64,000 nt of DNA from Alphaproteobacteria bacterium. Its GTDB lineage: Bacteria > Pseudomonadota > Alphaproteobacteria > Rhizobiales > Rhizobiaceae. The stretch is taken from contig JAHJHT010000013.1 of the NCBI GenBank assembly GCA_018823835.1, positions 124,001-188,000 of the forward strand, written 5' to 3'. Shown one piece after another: positions 17,599-28,246 of this stretch (positions are counted from its first letter, which is position 1; each line of letters opens with the position of its first letter). Made by a program: the position numbers and the translations under genes. The notes under the pieces are model-generated. The model did not search any database, was not told the origin of the DNA, and saw nothing but the letters and a program-made list of their open reading frames with translations.

Positions 17599-18854
17599 GC
17601 GGCCTGTTTCGCCGGCGGGGCGTGGTGGGCCTGGAACAGCTTGCCCTTCTCGGCAATCAGCACGAAGACCAGCGCGGCGATCCCGACGCCGCAGAAGCCG
17701 GCGGCCAGCGGGGTCGTGGTGCCGTCGAATGCCTGGCCGATCACCGCACCGATGACGCCGCCGCCAAAGGTCTGGGTGAAGCCCTGTACCGATGAGGCGG
17801 TGCCTGCAATGTGGCCGAGCGGCTCCATGGCGATCGAATTGAAGTTGGAGCCGATCCAGCCGAACTGCAGCATGGCGATCGCAAACAGCGGCACGAAGAC
17901 GTAGAGCGGTAGGGGCCCGAGCAGCGAAAGCACGAACCACAAGGTGGTGACGCCGCAGAAGCCGAGCAGCGCGCCGTGCGAGAGCCGGCGCATGCCGAAG
18001 CGGCCGACCAGCCGCGCATTGGCGAAGGAGGAGACCGCCATCATGCCGGCGACGGCGGCGAAGATGACCGGGAACCACACGCCGAGGTCGTAGATGCCGA
18101 CATAGATCTGCTGTGCGGAGTTGATGAAGCCGAAGAGCGAACCGAAGATCGCCGTCGTCGCCAGCATGTAGAGCAGCGAGACGCGGGTGGTCAGCACGAT
18201 ACGGAAGCCGTCGGCGATGACCTTCGGGGTGAAGGGGCGACGATATTCCGGGTGCAGCGTCTCGGGCAGGCGCACGGCCGTCCAGATGGTGAAGAGGAGC
18301 GCGATGCCGGCCATGGCGACGAAGATCATGTGCCATTCCGAAAACAGCATGATGACCTGGCCGATGCCGGGCGCGACCACGGGAATGATCATGAAGACCA
18401 TGAAGACCAGCGACATGACCTCGGCCATCGCCCTGCCGCCAAACGTATCGCGCACGACCGAGACCGTGATGACGCGGGTTGCCGCTGCGCCCGCTCCCTG
18501 GATGACGCGCAGGATGAGCAGGGCCTCGAAGCTCGGCGCGAAGGCTGCGGCGAAGGCCGCCGCGACATAGACCGCGAGGCCGAATAGCAGGGGCGCGCGC
18601 CTGCCGAAGCGGTCCGAGATCGGGCCGAAGAACAGCTGGGCAATGCCGAAGCCGCCGACGTAGGCGCTGATGACATACTGCCGGTGGTTCTCGTTCTCGA
18701 CGCCGAGGCTGGCGCCGATCTGCTGCAGGCCGGGCAGCATGATGTCGATGGCGAGCGCGTTGAGCGCCATCAGTGCGGCGGCAAGCGCGATGAACTCGAA
18801 GCGCGAAAGAGAGAGGCCGCTCGCGCGGCCTGTAGGGGAGGCCTGCTGGTCCAT
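17595..18854 (-). CDS. Bcr/CflA family MFS multidrug efflux transporter
   Basis: Proton-driven inner-membrane exporter with 12 predicted membrane segments, 419 residues. The DHA1 signature is clear: a first helix ending [11 protein letters not shown], the loop 2-3 motif [14 protein letters not shown], and motif C-like [11 protein letters not shown] in helix 5, as in Bcr and CflA. Substrate not predictable from sequence (homologues export bicyclomycin, chloramphenicol or sulfonamides, and cysteine for Bcr). Transcribed alone; its stop overlaps the ttcA stop in one CTAG. Confidence 0.9.
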   Translation of the reverse strand: MDQQASPTGRASGLSLSRFEFIALAAALMALNALAIDIMLPGLQQIGASLGVENENHRQYVISAYVGGFGIAQLFFGPISDRFGRRAPLLFGLAVYVAAAFAAAFAPSFEALLILRVIQGAGAAATRVITVSVVRDTFGGRAMAEVMSLVFMVFMIIPVVAPGIGQVIMLFSEWHMIFVAMAGIALLFTIWTAVRLPETLHPEYRRPFTPKVIADGFRIVLTTRVSLLYMLATTAIFGSLFGFINSAQQIYVGIYDLGVWFPVIFAAVAGMMAVSSFANARLVGRFGMRRLSHGALLGFCGVTTLWFVLSLLGPLPLYVFVPLFAIAMLQFGWIGSNFNSIAMEPLGHIAGTASSVQGFTQTFGGGVIGAVIGQAFDGTTTPLAAGFCGVGIAALVFVLIAEKGKLFQAHHAPPAKQAA

Positions 18855-18881
18855 GTCGCGCTTCCAATCAAATGCGGACGC

Positions 18882-18913
18882 AAAAAGGAATGCGCCGGCA
18901 GCCGGCGCATTCG
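18882..18913 (-). terminator. Rho-independent terminator of the pur-bolA-grxD run
   Basis: GAATGCGCCGGC (18888-18899) and GCCGGCGCATTC (18901-18912) form a near-perfect inverted repeat. On the minus strand it is followed by CCTTTTTGCG. It lies 42 nt past the grxD stop and before the MFS promoter. Confidence 0.88.
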
Positions 18914-18953
18914 ACAGATCGGCCCAGGATCGGGCCGCAGCGGTGTTCTGTCG

Positions 18954-19289
18954 TCAGGCCGAAGCTTTGACGCTGACGCCCTTCTCGGCGAGGAAGGTCT
19001 GCAACTCGCCGGCCTGGAACATCTCGCGGATGATGTCACACCCGCCAACGAACTCGCCCTTGACGTAGAGCTGGGGGATCGTCGGCCAGTTGGAGTATTC
19101 CTTGATGCCCTGGCGCAGTTCGTTCGAATCGAGAACGTTGACGCCCTTGTAGTCGGTGCCGACGTAATCGAGGATCTGGACGACCTGACCCGAGAACCCG
19201 CACTGCGGGAAGCCGGGCGTGCCCTTCATGAACAGGACAACGTCGTTGCTCTTCAATTCGTTGTCGATGTACTCGCTAATTCCGCTCAT
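18954..19289 (-). CDS. grxD: Monothiol glutaredoxin Grx4/GrxD
   Basis: CGFS-type monothiol glutaredoxin (111 residues) that binds a glutathione-ligated [2Fe-2S] cluster and works with BolA proteins in Fe-S trafficking. The active site is Cys30 in PQCGFSGQ, with the downstream [19 protein letters not shown] glutathione-binding region. Start 19289 is preceded by AAAGGACGTTCA. It is the last gene of the purine-bolA run, 93 nt after a basic protein gene that separates it from bolA; the bolA-grxD pairing is widely conserved and supports a joint role. Confidence 0.96.
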   Translation of the reverse strand: MSGISEYIDNELKSNDVVLFMKGTPGFPQCGFSGQVVQILDYVGTDYKGVNVLDSNELRQGIKEYSNWPTIPQLYVKGEFVGGCDIIREMFQAGELQTFLAEKGVSVKASA

Positions 19290-19382
19290 TGAACGTCCTT
19301 TCATGCCCGTGGGAGGCAGGCTCGAAACATGACTCCCAAATAGACCTTGGGGCGACCCGAAACAAGTCGCCGCACGCAATTG

Positions 19383-19628
19383 TTAAGACTTGCGCCGCGT
19401 CTTTGAACGGGTTCGTGTCGTGCGCTTGCGGCTGGTCTGCCGCTTGGCAGGCTTTCTCGCGGGCTTTGCCGTCTTGCGCCGCGAGCGTGTCGTCTTGCGC
19501 CGGGACGTCGTCGAACGGGTCTTGCGGCGGCGGCTGCGTCGCTTGGTGCCGCCGAATTTCTTGAGGATCTCGTTCAGCGCGCTGTCAACGACGCTTTCGA
19601 CAAGGTCCTCAAGAACGCCCGCGGCCAC
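19383..19628 (-). CDS. Small protein with Arg/Lys-rich C-terminal tail, unknown function
   Basis: 81 residues. Residues 1-27 form a short amphipathic region (VLEDLVESVVDSALNEILKK); from about residue 29 to the end nearly half the residues are Arg or Lys mixed with Thr, Ser and Pro in repeats like RRKT and RKPAK, similar to histone-H1-like tails. The only usable start is a GTG whose G is the last base of the bolA stop (TAGTG), so it is translationally coupled to bolA. I recognise no family. DNA or RNA binding is plausible from charge; nothing else is shown. Confidence 0.72.
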   Translation of the reverse strand: MAAGVLEDLVESVVDSALNEILKKFGGTKRRSRRRKTRSTTSRRKTTRSRRKTAKPARKPAKRQTSRKRTTRTRSKTRRKS

Positions 19629-19861
19629 TATTGCGGCGCGCTCGTCTGCAGGGCCAGCGCGTGCAGAACTCCGCCCATGTTGCCCTTCAGCGCTTCGTAG
19701 ACCATCTGGTGCTGCTGCACGCGCGACTTGCCGCGAAAGCTCTCGGCTATGACTTCCGCCGCGTAGTGGTCGCCGTCGCCGGCGAGATCGCGAATCGTCA
19801 CCTGGGCATCCGGAATGCCTTCCTTGATCAGCCGTTCGATCTCGTGAGCGTCCATTGCCAT
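19628..19861 (-). CDS. bolA: BolA family protein
   Basis: 77-residue BolA/IbaG-like protein, the partner of CGFS glutaredoxins. The fold is recognisable: IERLIKEGIPDAQVTIRDLAGDGDHYAAEVIAESFRGKSRVQQHQMVYEAL, with a His in the DHYA turn and the conserved C-terminal His (GGVLHALAL) that ligate the shared [2Fe-2S] cluster. It starts 15 nt after purL and is followed, through a 1-nt stop/start overlap, by the basic-tailed protein and then grxD. Confidence 0.93.
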   Translation of the reverse strand: MAMDAHEIERLIKEGIPDAQVTIRDLAGDGDHYAAEVIAESFRGKSRVQQHQMVYEALKGNMGGVLHALALQTSAPQ

Positions 19862-19876
19862 GCTGTTTTTCCTCGC

Positions 19877-22096
<2,220 letters not shown>

Positions 22097-22114
22097 CTGT
22101 CTATCCGTTTGATC

Positions 22115-22747
22115 CTAGCCCGTCCTAAAGCGGGAAACGCCCCGGTCCGCAAGGACGGCGAGGATGCTCAGCACAAGAAAAGCCGCGAGCACGGCCAGTG
22201 CCGAGAGCGCGACCGCAGCCCCTCCGTTGGCCGCCACGTCGAGAAACGGGTAGGGCACCTCGCCGGCGAATTGCCCCCTGGCCAACGCGTAAAAGAGGTA
22301 GGCGAGCGGGTAAAGCATCCAATGGGGAACATCGGACCATCGCGTCTTTCCGTTAGCGCCCGCGGCAAGCCACCAGGCCACGAAAAGCACAGGCGTCACA
22401 TAGTGCAGGAGCACGTCGCAAAACAGGAACAGCCCCTCGGGCTCCCATATCTGCGCCAGGACGGTGGCATAAACCAGAAGGACAAGGGTGATCGAGACCG
22501 CAACGCCGGCACGAACCCGGGACTCCGCGAAGATCGGCAGCCAGGCGTAGCCGGCAGGGGAGAGCAGGGAGACATGAACCAGCACGGCGGCGATGTTGGT
22601 CAGGATGGTGAAGAAGCTGAAATAGAAGACGACGGACCCGGCAAGGCTTCGGCCAGCTTCCAAAGAGGCCGGCACGGTGATGAGGAACTGCACGACCAGA
22701 CCGGTGACGCCTGCAATCAGGCCGGCGATCTGAAGCGCACGTGCCAT
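22115..22747 (-). CDS. Pr6Pr-family integral membrane protein
   Basis: 210-residue protein with about six hydrophobic segments (near residues 7-27, 38-60, 80-100, 110-127, 140-160 and 180-202). It matches Pr6Pr (FAR-17a/AIG1-like) proteins by the FYFSFFTILTNIAAVL segment, the central CDVLLHYVTPVLFVAWW motif and WMLYPLAYLFYALARG. Biochemical function unknown. It sits inside the purine run, 3 nt after the preceding lipoprotein gene and 18 nt before purL, with no purine-related feature of its own. Confidence 0.8.
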   Translation of the reverse strand: MARALQIAGLIAGVTGLVVQFLITVPASLEAGRSLAGSVVFYFSFFTILTNIAAVLVHVSLLSPAGYAWLPIFAESRVRAGVAVSITLVLLVYATVLAQIWEPEGLFLFCDVLLHYVTPVLFVAWWLAAGANGKTRWSDVPHWMLYPLAYLFYALARGQFAGEVPYPFLDVAANGGAAVALSALAVLAAFLVLSILAVLADRGVSRFRTG

Positions 22748-22750
22748 CGG

Positions 22751-23161
22751 CTACGTGCTCGCGCTGCAGTCGCCGCTGCCGCCCTGCCAGCGGGCGATAT
22801 CGCTGCCGATGCGGGCCCCGAGCGATTCCTGCATCAAAGGGCCGAATACCTCGACGCGGCTGGAATGGCCGCTCGCCTGCACCACCAGCAGCGGCTTGCC
22901 GCCATAATTGTTCTTTGGAACCAGCAGGAAGCGCGGCGTGCCGCTGAAGGAATTCAGTTCGTTGGCAAGGCTGTAGCCCTTGAAGGCCGGGTCCTTGCTG
23001 GCAATCCAGCACTTGTGGGCGGCGATCGTCACCTGCTCCATGGCGCGCAGAGAGGCGCTTTTCCCAGAGCCGTGCGAGGCACCCGGCTTGTCATCCGACT
23101 GGCAGGCGGAGAGCCCGAAGGCGGCCAGCGCAAGCGCTACGAAAAGCCCGGTTTTGTTCAT
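22751..23161 (-). CDS. Putative lipoprotein, unknown function
   Basis: 136 residues. The N-terminus MNKTGLFVALALAAFGLSAC is a lipoprotein signal with lipobox LSAC, so the mature chain would be lipidated at that cysteine. The rest is soluble and contains two further cysteines (in HKCWIA and GDCSAS) that could pair. No family recognised. ATG 23161 gives the cleanest signal peptide; an ATG 15 nt upstream is also possible. It lies between purQ (69 nt away) and the Pr6Pr gene (3 nt away). Confidence 0.7.
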   Translation of the reverse strand: MNKTGLFVALALAAFGLSACQSDDKPGASHGSGKSASLRAMEQVTIAAHKCWIASKDPAFKGYSLANELNSFSGTPRFLLVPKNNYGGKPLLVVQASGHSSRVEVFGPLMQESLGARIGSDIARWQGGSGDCSAST

Positions 23162-23230
23162 CTTTACGGTCGCCATTCGGGCAGGAGTAGGATTTTGGTC
23201 TTGTCCGGCGACGCGGCCTTGGCGGATGCC

Positions 23231-23917
23231 TCAGGCATGCGCCGGCTGTGTGTCCGGCAGACCGAGCGCACCGACAAAGAGTGCGCGGCCGTCGCTACCG
23301 CCATGCGCATCCTCGATAAGGTTTTCGGGGTGCGGCATCAGGCCGAGCACATTGCCCTTGGCGCTGACGATGCCGGCAATGTCGTTGATCGAGCCGTTCG
23401 GGTTGGTGCCTTCGGCATAGCGGAACACCACCTGACCTTCGCCTTCTAGGCGGGCGAGCGTGTCCGGATCGGCGAAATAGTTGCCGTCGTGGTGGGCCAC
23501 CGGCGTGCGGATGACCTGGCCCGGCTGGTACTGGCGGGTGAAACTCGTATTGGCGGTTTCGACGCGCAGCTTGACCTCGCGGCAGACGAATTTAAGCGAC
23601 TGGTTGCGCATCAGCGCGCCCGGCAGCAGGCCGGTTTCGAGCAGGATCTGGAAGCCGTTGCAGACGCCCATGACCTGCACGCCCTTTGCAGCCTTCTCGG
23701 CGACCGCGCGCATCACCGGCATGCGCGCCGCGATGGCGCCGCAGCGCAGATAGTCGCCATAGGAGAAGCCGCCCGGGATGACGATCAGGTCGACGTCGGG
23801 AATCTCGGTGTCGGTCTCCCAGACCGTGACCGGCGCCTTGCCGGAGATCTTGGTCAGTGCCGCGATCATGTCGCGGTCGCGGTTGAGGCCGGGAAGCAGG
23901 ACGACGGCGGACTTCAC
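23231..23917 (-). CDS. purQ: Phosphoribosylformylglycinamidine synthase subunit PurQ
   Basis: Glutaminase (class I amidotransferase) subunit that feeds ammonia to PurL. 228 residues with [15 protein letters not shown], the nucleophile Cys86 in VMGVCNGFQ, and the C-terminal [12 protein letters not shown] supplying the catalytic His/Glu. The start is a GTG at 23917, one base after the purS stop, because the family N-terminus ([13 protein letters not shown]) begins exactly there. Confidence 0.96.
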   Translation of the reverse strand: MKSAVVLLPGLNRDRDMIAALTKISGKAPVTVWETDTEIPDVDLIVIPGGFSYGDYLRCGAIAARMPVMRAVAEKAAKGVQVMGVCNGFQILLETGLLPGALMRNQSLKFVCREVKLRVETANTSFTRQYQPGQVIRTPVAHHDGNYFADPDTLARLEGEGQVVFRYAEGTNPNGSINDIAGIVSAKGNVLGLMPHPENLIEDAHGGSDGRALFVGALGLPDTQPAHA

Positions 23918-23918
23918 G

Positions 23919-24170
23919 TCAGGCGATCTCCACCTGGTAGTTCTCGATGACGGTATTGGCGAGCAGCTTGTCGCACATCGCCTTGAGGTCGGCCTCGGCC
24001 TTGGCGCGGTCGCTCTCCGCCAGCTCGACGTCGAAGACCTTGCCCTGGCGAACCGAGCCGACACCGCCGAACTCCATGGCGGTCAGCGCGTGTTCGATGG
24101 CCTTGCCCTGGGGGTCGAGCACGCCGTTCTTAAGCGTTACGGTGATGCGGGCCTTGATCAACTCAGTCAT
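23919..24170 (-). CDS. purS: Phosphoribosylformylglycinamidine synthase subunit PurS
   Basis: Small structural subunit (83 residues) that bridges PurL and PurQ and allows ammonia transfer. Family pattern: [24 protein letters not shown], then [15 protein letters not shown]. Start 24170 agrees with the family N-terminus. It follows purC by 24 nt and precedes purQ by 1 nt. Confidence 0.95.
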   Translation of the reverse strand: MTELIKARITVTLKNGVLDPQGKAIEHALTAMEFGGVGSVRQGKVFDVELAESDRAKAEADLKAMCDKLLANTVIENYQVEIA

Positions 24171-24194
24171 CCTTGCTGCGGTATGGCGCAAGCC

Positions 24195-24989
24195 TCAGTG
24201 CGGCTTGCCCTTGACGCCGTCCGTCGACGCCACGAGCACGGGGCCCGAGGGGCGCACAGGCTCGTTCTCGTTCATGATGCCCAGGCGGCGGGCGACTTCC
24301 TGGTAGGCCTCGACGAGACCGCCCATGTCACGGCGGAAACGGTCCTTGTCGAGCTTGTCCTGGGTGGCGACGTCCCACAGACGGCAGGAGTCGGGCGAGA
24401 TTTCGTCGGCGACCACGATGCGCATCATGTCGCCCTCGTAGAGGCGGCCGCATTCGATCTTGAAGTCGACGAGCTGGATGCCGACGCCCATGAACAGGCC
24501 GGAGAGGAAGTCGTTGACGCGGATGGCGAGCGCCATGACGTCGTCGATCTCCTGCGGGCTCGCCCAGCCGAAGGCCGTGATATGCTCTTCCGAGACCATC
24601 GGGTCGTCGAGCGCGTCTGCCTTGTAGTAGAATTCGATGATCGAGCGCGGCAGCACCGTGCCTTCCTCGAGACCGAGCCGCTTCGACAGCGAGCCGGCGG
24701 CGACGTTGCGAACCACCACCTCGAGCGGGATGATCTCGACTTCCTTGATAAGCTGCTCGCGCATGTTGAGACGGCGGATGAAGTGGGTCGGGATGCCCAT
24801 CCGGTTCAGATGGTTGAATATGTGCTCGGAAATGCGGTTGTTGAGCACGCCCTTGCCGTCGACGATGTCATGCTTTTTCTTGTTGAAAGCGGTCGCATCG
24901 TCCTTGAAGAACTGGATCAGCGTGCCCGGTTCCGGCCCCTCATAGAGTATCTTGGCCTTGCCTTCATAAATGCGGCGGCGATTTTTCAT
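24195..24989 (-). CDS. purC: Phosphoribosylaminoimidazole-succinocarboxamide synthase (SAICAR synthetase)
   Basis: Joins CAIR and aspartate with ATP in IMP synthesis. 264 residues with [15 protein letters not shown] at the N-terminus (ATP grasp), [30 protein letters not shown], and [10 protein letters not shown] plus [18 protein letters not shown] C-terminal blocks. The first gene of the run purC-purS-purQ...purL; its promoter should lie in the 265-bp gap before the divergent DUF1476 gene. Confidence 0.97.
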   Translation of the reverse strand: MKNRRRIYEGKAKILYEGPEPGTLIQFFKDDATAFNKKKHDIVDGKGVLNNRISEHIFNHLNRMGIPTHFIRRLNMREQLIKEVEIIPLEVVVRNVAAGSLSKRLGLEEGTVLPRSIIEFYYKADALDDPMVSEEHITAFGWASPQEIDDVMALAIRVNDFLSGLFMGVGIQLVDFKIECGRLYEGDMMRIVVADEISPDSCRLWDVATQDKLDKDRFRRDMGGLVEAYQEVARRLGIMNENEPVRPSGPVLVASTDGVKGKPH

Positions 24990-25254
24990 TTGATTCTCTG
25001 GATTTTCTGGCGGGGCGGCAACCATATAGCCACCCGCGACACATATATGCGGTGACGATAGGTTTCAACGCCGGTGTCTATCCCAATCGCCGCCATTCCT
25101 CAATCGGCAATACCGACGATCAACCGGTTTCCTTGCGGAAATGCCGCAGCGCGCTAAGGTCGGGAGCGTATTGACCGCAGCGTCGGGTTTTGGTTTGTGC
25201 TGCTGAACCACCATATCCCGTCCGACACAGTCGTACCCACCCGGAGGACCATCG

Positions 25255-25575
25255 ATGAGCAACATGAAAGACCGCGAGCAGGGATTTGAACGCAAGTTCG
25301 TCCTCGACGAGGAAACGCGGTTCAAGGCTGCGGCGCGCCGCAACAAGCTGCTCGGCATGTGGGCGGCCGAAAAGCTCGGCAAGTCGGGCGCCGATGCGGA
25401 AGCCTATGCGCGCGAAGTGGTCGCCTCCGACATGGTCGAGGCCGGCGACAATGACGTGCTGCGCAAGGTGAAGGGCGACCTCGACGCCGCCGGTGTCGGC
25501 CAGAGCGAACAGGATATCCGAAAGACGATGGACGATCTGATGGTCGTCGCGGTCGAGCAGATCAACGCCGGCTGA
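25255..25575 (+). CDS. DUF1476 protein: F1-ATPase inhibitor zeta subunit
   Basis: 106-residue helical protein of the DUF1476 family, which in Paracoccus is the zeta subunit that blocks ATP hydrolysis by the F1Fo-ATP synthase. The N-terminal inhibitory stretch (MKDREQGFERKFVLDEE) and the central helix ARRNKLLGMWAAEKLGKSG are intact, followed by VVASDMVEAGDNDVLRKV. ATG 25255 has GGAGG 9 nt upstream. Transcribed alone, divergent from purC, and closed by a strong terminator. The inhibitory role is inferred from the family; strength varies among species. Confidence 0.9.
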   Translation: MSNMKDREQGFERKFVLDEETRFKAAARRNKLLGMWAAEKLGKSGADAEAYAREVVASDMVEAGDNDVLRKVKGDLDAAGVGQSEQDIRKTMDDLMVVAVEQINAG

Positions 25576-25599
25576 GGCCGGCCAGCCCCAAGAAGTCCC

Positions 25600-25629
25600 G
25601 ACCGCCCGGCCTCCGGGCGGTTTTTCTTT
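25600..25629 (+). terminator. Rho-independent terminator of the DUF1476 gene
   Basis: ACCGCCCGG (25601-25609), loop CCT, CCGGGCGGT (25613-25621), then TTTTCTTT, 25 nt after the stop. Confidence 0.92.
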
Positions 25630-25682
25630 GCATTATTGTGTATTTTGCGGCCGATTATGGCGGCGACGAGGGGGAGGAAGAC

Positions 25683-26453
25683 ATGTCCTTGGTTTCTAGG
25701 CTGGCGGCTGGGGAGACGCTCTACACGGCGTGGTCGGGCATTCCCGACGCGCTCACTGTGGAGGTCGTGGCGGCCCAGGACTTTGACGCCGTGACGCTGG
25801 ACATGCAGCACGGCGGACACAACGAGGACAGCGTGCTGCGCAGCCTGGCGCCGGTGCTGAGTGCCGGCAAGGCGGCGCTGGTGCGGGTTCCCGTCGGCCG
25901 CTTCGACATGGCGAGCCGCGCGCTCGATTTCGGCGCAGAGGCGGTCATCGCACCGATGGTGAACTCGGTGGAGGATGCCAAGCGCTTTGCCGCCTCGATG
26001 AAGTATCCGCCGGTCGGCGAACGATCCTGGGGACCTACCTACGGTTTTCCGCGCCACGGAAAGTCCACGCATGCCGAGTGGCTGAGGGACAGCAACGCCG
26101 ACACCATTTCTTTCGCCATGGTCGAGACGCGCGCGGCGGTCGAGGCACTCGACGGGATCCTGGACACCCCGGGCATCGATGGCATTTTCCTCGGGCCGTC
26201 GGATTTTTCGATCGCCTGGAGCAGCGGCGAGACGGTCAACCCGTCGCTCGAGGACATGATGCACACGGTGGGCGAAGTCGCTGCGCGCGCCCGCAAGGCC
26301 GGCAAGTTCGCGGCGATCTACGTCGTAGACCCGGCAATCAGCGGCCGGTTCGTCTCGATGGGCTATCAGTTGCTCGCGCTCGGCTCCGAGCACGCCATCA
26401 TCAAGCACGGCGCGGAGAGCCTGCTCAGGCAGGCGCGCGCCACGGTGAAGTGA
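25683..26453 (+). CDS. HpcH/HpaI family aldolase
   Basis: Class II (metal-dependent) pyruvate aldolase of the HpcH/HpaI type, 256 residues. Visible features: LDMQHGG with the catalytic His, a SWGPTYGF segment, the metal-binding Glu in MVETRAAVEALDGIL, and metal Asp in the GIDGIFLGPSDFS block. Homologues cleave 2-keto-3-deoxy- or 4-hydroxy-2-oxo acids; the substrate is not fixed by sequence. ATG 25683 follows GGGGGAGGA; a longer start at 25638 is less likely. Its stop abuts the convergent hydrolase stop in TGATCA. Confidence 0.88.
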   Translation: MSLVSRLAAGETLYTAWSGIPDALTVEVVAAQDFDAVTLDMQHGGHNEDSVLRSLAPVLSAGKAALVRVPVGRFDMASRALDFGAEAVIAPMVNSVEDAKRFAASMKYPPVGERSWGPTYGFPRHGKSTHAEWLRDSNADTISFAMVETRAAVEALDGILDTPGIDGIFLGPSDFSIAWSSGETVNPSLEDMMHTVGEVAARARKAGKFAAIYVVDPAISGRFVSMGYQLLALGSEHAIIKHGAESLLRQARATVK

Positions 26454-27017
26454 TCAGGCCTGCAGGCCTGAAATGAACTTGGCAAAGGCCATCGTGCCCT
26501 CGGGCCAAGGTCCGAAGCCCGAATCGGCGTTGATGTGCCCGGCCTCGCCGGCGTCGAGGTAGAGCGATCCCCACGCCGCGGCGATGTCCTCTGCAACGCC
26601 GCTCGGGCAATAGGGATCGTTGCGGCTGCCGATCGTCATCGACGGAAAGGGCAGCGGATCGCGCGGGTAGGGGCCGAAGGTCATCAGGTGACGCGGCCGG
26701 ATCTCCGGATTGGCGACATCGGGCGGCGCCACCAGGAAGGCGCCGACGACCGGCCTGGTAAATTGCGGGATCGCCTGGATGAAGGTCGGCACGCCGAGCG
26801 AATGGGCAATCACGACGACCGGCTTCTCGGCCCGGTTGACCGCTTCGGCCATCGCCGCCGTCCAGTCCTCGCGCACGGGCTTCGACCACTCGGCCTGCTC
26901 GACGCGGCGCGCGGTCGACAGCTTTTCCTGCCAGCGGGTCTGCCAGTGTTCGGGGCCGGAATTGGTGTAGCCCGGCACGATCAGTATATCTGCGTCTTTG
27001 ACTTTCATGCCGCGCAT
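26454..27017 (-). CDS. RBBP9/YdeN-family alpha/beta hydrolase
   Basis: 187-residue serine hydrolase. The family opening LIVPGYTNSGPEHWQ is present, with the nucleophile in AHSLG (near residue 73), an acidic residue in the NDPYC turn and the final His in the AGHIN motif. Proteins of this group are esterase-like with mostly unknown substrates. The start may also be the Met three codons later (27008). Convergent with the aldolase and divergent from the VOC gene. Confidence 0.85.
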   Translation of the reverse strand: MRGMKVKDADILIVPGYTNSGPEHWQTRWQEKLSTARRVEQAEWSKPVREDWTAAMAEAVNRAEKPVVVIAHSLGVPTFIQAIPQFTRPVVGAFLVAPPDVANPEIRPRHLMTFGPYPRDPLPFPSMTIGSRNDPYCPSGVAEDIAAAWGSLYLDAGEAGHINADSGFGPWPEGTMAFAKFISGLQA

Positions 27018-27167
27018 TTAGCCATCGCGCCGCCAAGGTTCAACCGGAGCCATGCGACCTTGTTCGCGCGAACGTTGAACACGGTGTTCGCCATTGGCGC
27101 ACTTGTGCGCGCGGGCGCGAAGGGCGATCTATTCGGCGAAGCCGATGGAACAACGCCGGAGCATGCC

Positions 27168-27983
27168 ATGAGTGAACTGCCATTTGCCGCGACGACGCCG
27201 ATCAGCGTCTCGCGCGTCGGGCTGAAGGCACGCGATGCCGAGGGGCTGGCGGCCTTCTACCGCATGGTGCTCGGGCTGGAGGAACTGTCGCGCGACGGCG
27301 GGACGATCCTGCTCGGCGCCCGCGAGCGACCGCTGCTGGCGATCGAGGCGGACAGTGCGGCGAGGCCCGACGATCCCAAGGCGGCCGGCCTCTTCCACAC
27401 CGCCTTCCTGCTGCCATCACGCGCCGATCTGGGCCGCTGGATCAATTTCGCCATCGCCAACCGGATCGGCATCGACGGCGCCTCCGACCACCTGGTCAGC
27501 GAGGCGCTCTACCTCAGCGATCCCGAGGGCAACGGCATCGAGATATATGCCGACCGTCCGCGCGAGGCCTGGAAGATGAACGGCAATCAGATCGCCATGG
27601 CGACCGAGAGGCTGAACATTCCGGACGTTGTCGGCACCGTGCCTGCAGGCGACGCAGGATGGCAGGGCGCTCCCGAAAACACGGTTATCGGCCATGTCCA
27701 TCTGCGCGCCGGCAATCCGGCCGAGGCGGAAGCCTGGTGGAGCGATGCCTTCGGGCTGGATACGATGGCGAAGTACGGGCCGAGCGCGGTCTTCCTGAGC
27801 TCAGGCGGCTATCACCATCACATCGGTGCCAATTCCTGGAGCAGCGCGGGTGCTGGTCCCCGCGATCCCGCTCTCGGCGGGTTGAGCTGGGTGGAGATGC
27901 GTTCCTCCGCGGCGAATGCGGCGTCGGAACGCTCCGACCCTTGGGGCACGGTCATCAGGACCGTGCCGGGCGAGCCCGGCTAG
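27168..27983 (+). CDS. VOC-family protein with two tandem glyoxalase domains
   Basis: 271-residue protein with two vicinal-oxygen-chelate domains: residues about 10-130 (starting VSRVGLKARDAEGLAAFYRMVLGLEEL, ending DPEGNGIEIYADRP) and about 165-265 (starting VIGHVHLRAGNPAEAEAWWSDAFGLD). This matches CatE-type, two-domain ring-cleavage dioxygenase-like proteins, with putative metal ligands His in FHTAF and GHVHL and Glu in GIEIY and WVEMR. The substrate is unknown. ATG 27168 has GGAG upstream; the coding frame extends upstream over the divergent promoter but without conservation. Confidence 0.86.
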   Translation: MSELPFAATTPISVSRVGLKARDAEGLAAFYRMVLGLEELSRDGGTILLGARERPLLAIEADSAARPDDPKAAGLFHTAFLLPSRADLGRWINFAIANRIGIDGASDHLVSEALYLSDPEGNGIEIYADRPREAWKMNGNQIAMATERLNIPDVVGTVPAGDAGWQGAPENTVIGHVHLRAGNPAEAEAWWSDAFGLDTMAKYGPSAVFLSSGGYHHHIGANSWSSAGAGPRDPALGGLSWVEMRSSAANAASERSDPWGTVIRTVPGEPG

Positions 27984-27998
27984 TGAAAACCGACGGGG

Positions 27999-28187
27999 CT
28001 ATTTTGCTTCGATGATCTTTTCCGGGGTGTCGGCCATGGCCTCCGTGCCGTTGCCGCCGAAGAATCCGTCGGTGAAGAGCAGCAGGCCGATCAGCACGGC
28101 CGCAACGAGAAAGCCGGACGCGAACCAGCCTACCCGGCTGCTTTGTTCCTCGACCGAAGTCTCTGGAATCATGTGATCTTCAGACAT
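27999..28187 (-). CDS. Small single-pass membrane protein, unknown function
   Basis: 62 residues with one clear membrane helix at about residues 20-40 (GWFASGFLVAAVLIGLLLFTDG), a short polar N-terminus and a charged tail. No family recognised. A purine-rich run (GGGGTAGCGACG) precedes the ATG. It lies 59 nt upstream of purB on the same strand and could share a transcript leading into or out of it; it is convergent with the VOC gene. Confidence 0.6.
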   Translation of the reverse strand: MSEDHMIPETSVEEQSSRVGWFASGFLVAAVLIGLLLFTDGFFGGNGTEAMADTPEKIIEAK

Positions 28188-28246
28188 CGTCGCTACCCCG
28201 GAATGACATTCTGCGCCACAACGCCGGGATAGGCTTCGCAGTTCCG

